Below, piece after piece: positions 1 through 5,490 of a stretch of 8,056 nucleotides of DNA. Made by a program: the position numbers and the translations under genes. The DNA is from Bacteroidales bacterium (GTDB lineage: Bacteria > Bacteroidota > Bacteroidia > Bacteroidales > GCA-2711565): NCBI GenBank assembly GCA_029938505.1, contig JAOZUV010000077.1, positions 1 to 8,056 on the forward strand, read 5' to 3'. The notes beneath the pieces were generated by a model. The model saw only the letters and a program-made list of their open reading frames with translations. It was not told where the DNA came from and did no database searches. Numbering within the stretch: the stretch's first letter is position 1; each line of letters starts with the position of its first letter.

Positions 1-1525
1 TAAACCATCCCCAACCCAAACGGAGCATCGCATCGGCTTTTATAGGAATTAAGTGAAACGAATTATGTTCTTTCACTTTGTTTTTATCGTAATTAACTTC
101 TTTAACCGTTAATCCATCAGCATCTATAAGTTCAATTGGTACATTTTTGTTATCAAATACCCGTTTTGTTTTTGAGGCATAACGCAATCCAAATACCATA
201 CCTGCCGAAATATGGAAACTATTTCGCTCATTATAAGCATTGGTTTGGTATTCGAAAATAATGGGGATGTTAATATAATTTACCGTCATTTTATTTTTTT
301 CGGTAGTAGCACCGCTATTAGTATAACCCATAATAGCAGCCTCATCCGAAACCAAAGTGGTGTTATTGTCGAAACTATAATTTCTGTATTCAAATCCAAC
401 ACCCGTAATAAATCCCCAATGATTGTTTTTTGAAATAGGTAGGTTCTGCTCAAATAAATTGATATCTATGCGGGTAGATTTTCCGAGATTCAGATCCAAA
501 AATTCGTATCCGGCAGGAAAATCCATATCATAATCGGATGTTAAATAACCATTGACTCCCAAATCAAATCCACCCCAATGTCCATTGAATCTGTTTCTGT
601 AAATTTTTCGATAACGTGTATTTCCATATTCATCCACTAAAAACTGATGACGACCTAATTCAACAATAGTTGAATCGCCACGATCACCAACTCTAACATT
701 CAAGCCTTTGAAACCATAGCGAGAATCGGAACGTGAACTAGAGCGTGAACGAGAACGAGAACTAGAGCGTACTATATAGCTTTCGTCATCTCTATTATTA
801 TTTCTATAGCTAGTTTGCGAACGATCATTTCTATACCCATTTGCATTGTTTTTAATCACTTTTTTTGGAGTGCCAGCATATATAATATTGTTAACAGCAT
901 TAGAAGTAATTGTTAATGTATCGCTAATATTTATGTTAGAAGCTGTTTTGCTACGGTTGTTAATCGTTCCATTAATAGCCTCTAAATCGCTAGCTGTTAA
1001 ACTGGCTGTTCCATCTAAATTTGCATCCAAAAGCTCGGCATTTCCATGAAGCACTAATTCTGATGCACCATGCATATCAACCAATAGTTGTTTGGTGTTG
1101 ATATTGATGTCGGCAATAGCCGCTCCACTGATATTAATTTTTAATGTTTCAGTAGGCATGAGATCTTTTGCATAAAACTCAGAAGCCCCTGATAAATAAA
1201 CTTCCGATAAGTAAGGTGCTGTGATATAAACGTTCAAAACACTCGGGCTTCTTAAGCTGTTATTCTTGATTGTTAAAACTCCATTCGTTAGTTTGCTTAT
1301 AATTTGATTTTGTTTGTTTTCGTTGGTTTCAACAACAAGGCTGTAATTTTCTGCAGGCGTATAATTGATGATAAATGTTTCTCCTGCATTTATAGTGTTA
1401 AAAGCCTCAACGGTTCTTTCTTGTTTTGTAATAGCATTGCTTGTGCTTTGTGCATAAGTATAATTTGTAAAACAGCAAATGCTCAAGGCAATGATTACTA
1501 AATGTATGATATTTCCCCTTTTCAT
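1..1525 (-). CDS. Secreted head-GIN (DUF2807) protein fused to an outer-membrane beta-barrel domain, 3' end cut by window
   Basis: An open frame runs without a stop from ATG 1525 to the left edge (508 codons seen; no stop codon in the window). Residues 1-25 form a signal peptide: basic MKRG, a hydrophobic stretch IIHLVIIALSICCF, and a likely cut at TYA-QS. Residues about 36-220 look like the head-GIN/DUF2807 domain, with repeating Gly-Ala-Ser turns (SGASEF 112-117, SGAAIAD 133-139, HGASELVL 152-159, DGTASLTA 171-178), the pattern of a parallel beta-helix. Residues 225-270 are a low-complexity linker containing a Ser/Arg tract (253-269). From about 316 the sequence alternates polar and aromatic residues in strand-like blocks (HWGGFDLGVNGYL, HWGFITGVGFEYRNY, FHISAGMVFGLRYA), as in PorT-like outer-membrane beta-barrels. 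I infer an outer-membrane protein with a periplasmic or surface head; ligand unknown. It follows an ECF sigma/anti-sigma pair and has its own copy of the sigma gene's promoter. Domain naming is by recall, not by search. Confidence 0.85.
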   Translation of the reverse strand, partial: MKRGNIIHLVIIALSICCFTNYTYAQSTSNAITKQERTVEAFNTINAGETFIINYTPAENYSLVVETNENKQNQIISKLTNGVLTIKNNSLRSPSVLNVYITAPYLSEVYLSGASEFYAKDLMPTETLKINISGAAIADININTKQLLVDMHGASELVLHGNAELLDANLDGTASLTASDLEAINGTINNRSKTASNINISDTLTITSNAVNNIIYAGTPKKVIKNNANGYRNDRSQTSYRNNNRDDESYIVRSSSRSRSRSSSRSDSRYGFKGLNVRVGDRGDSTIVELGRHQFLVDEYGNTRYRKIYRNRFNGHWGGFDLGVNGYLTSDYDMDFPAGYEFLDLNLGKSTRIDINLFEQNLPISKNNHWGFITGVGFEYRNYSFDNNTTLVSDEAAIMGYTNSGATTEKNKMTVNYINIPIIFEYQTNAYNERNSFHISAGMVFGLRYASKTKRVFDNKNVPIELIDADGLTVKEVNYDKNKVKEHNSFHLIPIKADAMLRLGWGWF

Positions 1526-1559
1526 AACTTTGTATTTAAGTTTTTATATTTTCTCTTAG

Positions 1560-1587
1560 GACGGTGTCAACGAAAAAAATGTTACAA
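1560..1587 (-). promoter_or_regulatory. Predicted ECF-sigma promoter of the DUF2807-barrel gene
   Basis: Read on the minus strand: TTGTAACATT (1587-1578), 14 bases, then CGTCCTA (1563-1557). Counted as TGTAAC to CGTC the spacer is 17. The same two boxes with the same spacing lie before the sigma gene. The layout resembles known ECF promoters, where the -35 carries AAC and the -10 is CGTC-like (Bacillus sigma-X, -W and -M types). CGTC ends 34 bases before the ATG, and the -35 box starts just past the stop codon of the upstream gene, so the promoter fills the 72-base gap. Assignment to the neighbouring sigma factor is inference. Confidence 0.7.
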
Positions 1588-1597
1588 TACGTAAAAA

Positions 1598-2695
1598 TTA
1601 ATTCGCCGATCTTGATAATTCCATCTCTGACTTCTCATTATTTGCTTTTCCTTCTCTATTAGCTTTTGAGTTTAATCGCATATTTGTTCCAGTTACTTCA
1701 TTCACTCTTTCCAGTCCAATATTTGCCAATACCCAAAGTGGTCCAATTTTATTTGGATCTTTTACATCTGTTTTACTATCATTTTCACGATTTTTGTTTT
1801 TTGCAAACAGTCCCTGCCAAATTGATTTGATCGCATTATTTCCAGGCTCATCATTTTGTGCATAATTTACCAGCTCTCCATTTTGGATGGGTGCAAACAT
1901 AAAATCAATATCCTTTTGGAGGATAAATCGTGTGGGTTTAAATTTAACTCGCAAAGTAGCAAGCTGTTCTTTAGTATTCAAATTTGTTTGCAATTTTTGA
2001 ATTTCCTCAATAGGTATGCTGAATTCCTGCAAAATTGCAAGGTTTACTTGTTCAATAACTTTGAAATTTGGAGTGATATTTTCTGTTGAAATAGTGCTAA
2101 TGACTCTTGCAAAAATAAAATCCATCTTTTTGGGAACCGAAATTCGATCTTCGAGTTTTGCCGATTGAGTTTGTACTATTTCTTTATCGCTTTTGCTGAA
2201 AAAGAAAATGCTCAATAAAAGAAGTATAGAAGCCGCTGCCGAAGCCGAATAGATCCATGATTTTCGTTGATAGAATGGATATTTCTTCAGGGCTTTTTTA
2301 TTTGGATATTGTATCGAAAGATCGGCCTCAAGCCTGCTTTTTTTGTATAAATTTTGCGTTTTTAAAAGGGCTGGGTTCAGTCGCATAAACTTATCCAATT
2401 CAGTTTCCTGATTGCTTGTTAAATCACCTTCGGTGGAAGCAATAAAATGCTCTTTGTAATTTTTATCGTTAATATTAGCTGTTGAAGTAATCTGAGGCTT
2501 TTTAATTGAGGATTTTAAATCAAAGGATATGTTTTCATCCGCAACTGCACTGATAATCTCAAGATCTTCAAACTCTGCTTTGATGTCAGAGTGCTCATCC
2601 AAAAAAGCAAACAATGATTCTTCCAAGGCTGGGTTTAATTTCCCATCCATGAAATCAATCAAAAACTGTTCATAGTTTTGTTTGGTGATTTTCAT
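1598..2695 (-). CDS. Probable membrane-bound anti-sigma factor with a duplicated N-terminal domain
   Basis: A 365-residue protein with one membrane segment at about 148-166 (WIYSASAAASILLLLSIFFF). It follows the Lys/Arg-rich stretch KKYPFYQRK, which predicts the N-terminus in the cytoplasm and residues 168-365 in the periplasm. This topology and its place 11 bases after an ECF sigma gene are the grounds for calling it an anti-sigma factor. It has no cysteine at all, so it is not a zinc-binding (ZAS) anti-sigma, and I see no FecR-like signature. The cytoplasmic part holds two related copies of one motif: NYEQFLIDFMDGKL at 7-20 and NYKEHFIASTEGDL at 79-92, each followed by an acidic helix and offset by exactly 72 residues. 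Near the C-terminus, GPLWVLANIGLERVNEVTG (318-336) recalls a conserved tail of uncharacterised Bacteroidota proteins next to sigma factors. The tail after 340 is polar and probably disordered. A purine-rich AAAGGAAAG directly before the ATG supports the start. Confidence 0.75.
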   Translation of the reverse strand: MKITKQNYEQFLIDFMDGKLNPALEESLFAFLDEHSDIKAEFEDLEIISAVADENISFDLKSSIKKPQITSTANINDKNYKEHFIASTEGDLTSNQETELDKFMRLNPALLKTQNLYKKSRLEADLSIQYPNKKALKKYPFYQRKSWIYSASAAASILLLLSIFFFSKSDKEIVQTQSAKLEDRISVPKKMDFIFARVISTISTENITPNFKVIEQVNLAILQEFSIPIEEIQKLQTNLNTKEQLATLRVKFKPTRFILQKDIDFMFAPIQNGELVNYAQNDEPGNNAIKSIWQGLFAKNKNRENDSKTDVKDPNKIGPLWVLANIGLERVNEVTGTNMRLNSKANREGKANNEKSEMELSRSAN

Positions 2696-2706
2696 CTTTC
2701 CTTTTT

Positions 2707-3192
2707 TTATGCAACTACATCCATACTTACCAAATAGTTTTTCAGAAACACTCTGGCTCGGTAGATATACACTTTTACTTGAGATTCAGTCAACTCAGTT
2801 ATTTCTCCAATTTCTTTGTAGGAATAACCTTCATAATCGCGAAGCAAAACAACCACCCTTTGTATCTCGGGTAGTTTATCTACAGCTTCGCTGATAATTT
2901 CTTTTAGATCAGAATATGAATTTTCAGTTGGCCTGCTATCGATATGATGATCTTCTATTTGGGTAACTCTTTTCTCATATCGAACAACATTGATAAAGCA
3001 ATGATAGGCCGTCGTAAATAAATACGACTTTGATTTCTTATAATCCACATCCTCAACTTTGTCCCATAATCTGACAAATGCTTCTTGCACAACATCTTTA
3101 GCCTTATCAGCATCCTTAATATTCTTAAGAATAAACCGATAAACCCCGTCTGAATATTGATCCACACAGCTGTTGTATTCCGCAGTCGTCAT
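2707..3192 (-). CDS. ECF-type RNA polymerase sigma factor (sigma-70 family)
   Basis: A 161-residue protein, the usual length for an extracytoplasmic-function sigma factor. Region 2 spans about 5-75, with the core-binding/-10 helix DVVQEAFVRLWDK at 33-45 and the following SKSYLFTTAYHCFIN helix (54-68). Region 4 spans about 103-155: LPEIQRVVVLLRDYEGYSY, then a helix-turn-helix KEIGEITELTESQVKVYIYRAR (126-147) that would read the -35 box. Regions 1 and 3 are absent, as in all ECF factors. It directs core RNA polymerase to a small set of envelope-related promoters. The gene heads an operon with the putative anti-sigma gene, 11 bases downstream. The start at 3192 places a predicted ECF promoter 37 bases upstream, which suggests autoregulation. 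There is no clear Shine-Dalgarno sequence, as is common in Bacteroidota. I cannot assign it to a named ECF group. Confidence 0.95.
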   Translation of the reverse strand: MTTAEYNSCVDQYSDGVYRFILKNIKDADKAKDVVQEAFVRLWDKVEDVDYKKSKSYLFTTAYHCFINVVRYEKRVTQIEDHHIDSRPTENSYSDLKEIISEAVDKLPEIQRVVVLLRDYEGYSYKEIGEITELTESQVKVYIYRARVFLKNYLVSMDVVA

Positions 3193-3229
3193 TAATTTGT
3201 TTTTGTCTTGGTTTTGTTTTCAAATATAG

Positions 3230-3257
3230 GACGAAGTAAGTAACAATAATGTTACAA
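3230..3257 (-). promoter_or_regulatory. Predicted autoregulatory ECF promoter of the sigma gene
   Basis: Read on the minus strand: TTGTAACATT (3257-3248), 14 bases, then CGTCCTA (3233-3227). These are the same two boxes and the same spacer length as before the DUF2807-barrel gene; the intervening bases differ, so this is not a simple duplication of the whole region. CGTC ends 37 bases before the ATG. A TATATTTG octamer (3228-3221), matching the Bacteroidota housekeeping -7 box TAnnTTTG, overlaps the downstream side. It has no TTTG at the proper -33 distance, so housekeeping transcription from it is uncertain. Confidence 0.7.
3240..3255. repeat. Perfect inverted repeat GTAACA-N4-TGTTAC in the sigma promoter
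   Basis: GTAACA (3240-3245) and TGTTAC (3250-3255) are perfect reverse complements separated by four bases. The right arm is the -35 box of the predicted ECF promoter, so a protein bound to the palindrome would compete with or assist the sigma factor. The matching promoter before the DUF2807 gene has only the -35 arm. It could be an operator, or chance in AT-rich DNA. Confidence 0.35.
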
Positions 3258-3314
3258 ATAAAAGTTAATTTAATTTCTTGTATTGAAATTTCATGAAATA
3301 GATGAATTTTAATG

Positions 3315-3373
3315 GAGATATTTCCTCACTTTGTTCGTCAAGATGACATTCTGAACCGAAGTGTAACGAAGCT
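3315..3373. repeat. Degenerate palindromic intergenic element, probably a dispersed repeat
   Basis: The minus strand here reads TGTCATCTTGACGAAC-AAAGTGAGGAAATATCTC (3348-3315), and the plus strand reads TGACATTCTGAACCGAAG-TGTAACGAAG (3344-3372). Both resemble the widespread intergenic phrase TGTCATTCTGA-GCGAAG-GAAGAATCT that I recall from many Bacteroidota and other bacterial genomes. The two copies face each other and form an imperfect hairpin between the end of lepA and the sigma promoter. It might end lepA transcription, but no U-run follows the hairpin. Family assignment is by recall and the copies are diverged. Confidence 0.4.
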
Positions 3374-3414
3374 TGGCATAGCCAATCAATAAGCAGAAGA
3401 AAAAAAGAGTGCTT

Positions 3415-5202
3415 CTAATCTAATTTAAGGACAGCCATAAATGCTTTCTGAGGAACCTCTACATTACCAACTTGACGCATCCGTTTCTTCCCTTTTTTTT
3501 GTTTTTCGAGCAACTTACGTTTACGGGTAATATCACCTCCATAACATTTTGCAGTTACATCTTTACGAACAGCTTTTACTGTTTCGCGGGATATGATTTT
3601 TGCGCCAATAGCCGCTTGTATTGCAATGTCGAATTGCTGACGCGGGATTAATTCTTTTAGTTTTGAACACATCCTTCGGCCAAAATCGTAGGCATTGTCT
3701 CGGTGAATCAAAGTAGAAAGAGCATCCACAGATTCACCATTTAATAAGATGTCTAGCTTTATCAAATTGGCTACTTGATAACTTGATTGATGATAATCGA
3801 AAGAGGCATAGCCTTTAGAGATACTTTTTAATTTGTCGTAAAAATCAAAAACAATTTCGCCCAATGGCATTTCAAAAGTAACTTCTACACGATCGCTTGT
3901 TAAATACACTTGATTTTTCAGTGTCCCTCTTTTATCAATGCAAAGCTTCATTACCTGACCAACATAATCTGACTTTGAAATGATTTGAGCAGTGATATAA
4001 GGCTCTTCAATATGATCAATATATTTTTCTTCGGGTAATCCGGATGGGTTGTGTACCTCCATCTTTTCCCCTTTTTTGGTGACCACATTATAGGATACAT
4101 TTGGAACGGTAGTAATCACATTCATATCGAATTCCCGATCTAAGCGTTCTTGAACAATTTCCATATGCAATAAACCCAAAAATCCACAACGAAAACCAAA
4201 TCCTAAAGCAACTGAGGATTCAGGAACAAATGTCAAAGAAGCGTCATTTAATTGAAGTTTCTCAATCGAAGCTCTAAGCTCTTCGTAATCATCTGCATCA
4301 ACGGGATAAACACCTGCAAACACCATGGGCTTTACTTCTTCAAATCCTGGAATTACATTCTGACTAGGATTTTTTACATGTGTAATCGTATCCCCAACTT
4401 TAACTTCTTTGGAGGTCTTGATTCCGCTGATAATATAACCTACATCACCTGCAGCTAGCATTGGTTGTGATTCGCGCTCCAATTTTAAATAACCAATTTC
4501 ATCGGCATGATACTCTTTCCCTGTATTTACAAATTTTACAAAATCACCTTTTTTGATGCTCCCATTCACGACACGGAAATAAGCGATAATTCCACGGAAA
4601 GAATTGAATACAGAATCGAATATTAAAGCTTCTAAGGGAGCCTCCGCATCACCCGCAGGTGCTTCAACTTTTTGAATTATTTTGTGTAAAATTTCTTCAA
4701 CACCCATGCCTGTTTTGCCACTGGCCTCAATAATATCTTCCTCATCACAGCCAATCAAATCAACGATTTGATCTTTTACTTCATCAGGCATGGCATTCTC
4801 CAGATCCATTTTATTTAAAACTGGAATAATCTCAAGATTATTTTCAATGGCTAAATATAAATTTGAAATGGTTTGGGCTTGTATTCCTTGAGTTGCATCT
4901 ACAATTAAAAGAGCCCCTTCGCAGGCAGCTATTGATCGCGATACTTCGTAAGAGAAATCAACATGGCCGGGAGTATCAATCAGGTTTAATTTATAATCCT
5001 CACCTTCGTATTTATAATTCATTTGAATGGCGTGACTCTTGATCGTGATACCTCGTTCACGTTCAATTTCCATATCGTCTAATACTTGAGCTTGCATATC
5101 TTTGCCCGAAACAGTATCAGTAAATTGAAGCAGCCGATCAGCCAAAGTGCTTTTGCCGTGGTCAATATGAGCGATTATACAAAAATTCCTAATATTCTTC
5201 AT
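3415..5202 (-). CDS. lepA: Elongation factor 4 (LepA), ribosome-associated translational GTPase
   Basis: A 595-residue protein with all GTPase motifs: G1 AHIDHGKST (11-19), G2 around RGIT (50-53), G3 DTPGH (76-80, with the catalytic His80), G4 NKMD (130-133) and G5 SGKTG. Elongation-factor domains II, III and V follow (e.g. [16 protein letters not shown]). The LepA-specific C-terminal domain is Lys/Arg-rich ([20 protein letters not shown]) and contacts the tRNA side of the ribosome. EF4 acts on stalled or mispositioned ribosomes and in initiation, and is usually dispensable in good growth conditions. The frame is open six codons further, to ATG 5220 (MLFLRI), but the family begins at [16 protein letters not shown], so I chose 5202. 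There is no strong Shine-Dalgarno sequence before either start; a GGGAG lies about 14 bases before 5220. It is divergent from the RSH gene, and its 3' end faces the sigma operon on the same strand. Nothing looks broken. Confidence 0.97.
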   Translation of the reverse strand: MKNIRNFCIIAHIDHGKSTLADRLLQFTDTVSGKDMQAQVLDDMEIERERGITIKSHAIQMNYKYEGEDYKLNLIDTPGHVDFSYEVSRSIAACEGALLIVDATQGIQAQTISNLYLAIENNLEIIPVLNKMDLENAMPDEVKDQIVDLIGCDEEDIIEASGKTGMGVEEILHKIIQKVEAPAGDAEAPLEALIFDSVFNSFRGIIAYFRVVNGSIKKGDFVKFVNTGKEYHADEIGYLKLERESQPMLAAGDVGYIISGIKTSKEVKVGDTITHVKNPSQNVIPGFEEVKPMVFAGVYPVDADDYEELRASIEKLQLNDASLTFVPESSVALGFGFRCGFLGLLHMEIVQERLDREFDMNVITTVPNVSYNVVTKKGEKMEVHNPSGLPEEKYIDHIEEPYITAQIISKSDYVGQVMKLCIDKRGTLKNQVYLTSDRVEVTFEMPLGEIVFDFYDKLKSISKGYASFDYHQSSYQVANLIKLDILLNGESVDALSTLIHRDNAYDFGRRMCSKLKELIPRQQFDIAIQAAIGAKIISRETVKAVRKDVTAKCYGGDITRKRKLLEKQKKGKKRMRQVGNVEVPQKAFMAVLKLD

Positions 5203-5349
5203 TATCCGCAAAAATAACATTTAAAATTTAATTCTCCCTCAGAATTTTAGTAACTTTAATTTAATTATTTGCATACATTAGTTTGTACGTTTTTTGGAAG
5301 GGATAATAAATTCGGAAAATAATACTTTTGGAATTGGAGTCTTTTATTA

Positions 5350-5439
5350 ATGGGTTTTAAATTAGCCAGAATCGAAGCTTTAAATTATCGACAATTAGTT
5401 GAAAAGTTGGGATCAAATCTTGTTACAAGGTTTGGCTAA
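5350..5439 (+). other. Possible 29-residue ORF between lepA and the RSH gene (doubtful)
   Basis: ATG 5350 to TAA 5439 encodes 29 residues beginning MGFKLARIEALNYRQL, which could form an amphipathic helix. A GGAG lies about nine bases before the ATG. Against it, the stop codon overlaps the -33 box of the predicted RSH promoter, I do not recognise the peptide, and an ORF of this size is expected by chance. The rest of 5221-5490 shows no gene. Confidence 0.15.
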
Positions 5440-5462
5440 GAGTTTATTTGTGTTTAAATTTG
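5431..5462 (+). promoter_or_regulatory. Bacteroidota housekeeping promoter of the RSH gene
   Basis: TTTG at 5431-5434, a 20-base spacer, then TAAATTTG at 5455-5462. This fits the Bacteroidota primary-sigma consensus TTTG (-33) with TAnnTTTG (-7) exactly in sequence and spacing. Transcription would start near 5469, giving a leader of about 22 bases before ATG 5491. Confidence 0.65.
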
Positions 5463-5490
5463 TTTGATCAATTATTGATTTTTACAGAGG

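Noticed and set aside
212..1501. Three plus-strand ORFs of 65-73 codons
   Set aside because: They lie opposite the continuous 508-codon DUF2807-barrel frame and show no recognisable features or ribosome sites.
1543..1570. TTGACA-N16-TATAAA on the minus strand before the DUF2807 gene, a near-perfect proteobacterial sigma-70 promoter
   Set aside because: The Bacteroidota primary sigma factor uses TTTG/TAnnTTTG instead. The overlapping TGTAAC-N17-CGTC promoter is shared with the sigma gene and explains the region better.
2682..3167. Short ORFs on both strands overlapping the sigma factor gene
   Set aside because: They are out-of-frame shadows of a gene with clear region 2 and region 4 motifs.
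3395..3416. AGAAG/CTTCT inverted repeat at the lepA stop codon as a terminator
   Set aside because: The stem has only five base pairs, overlaps the stop codon, and its T-run lies in the loop rather than after the stem.
5209..5216. TATTTTTG on the minus strand just before the chosen lepA start
   Set aside because: It matches TAnnTTTG but has no -33 box and lies only six bases from the start codon, so it is probably chance in AT-rich DNA.
5203..5220. Longer lepA start adding MLFLRI
   Set aside because: The family starts at MKNIRNF, and the extra six residues resemble nothing conserved.
5323..5330. TACTTTTG on the plus strand, matching the Bacteroidota -7 box
   Set aside because: The nearest TTTG upstream is 26 bases away, too far for a -33 box. 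A better promoter with a 20-base spacer lies closer to the RSH gene.
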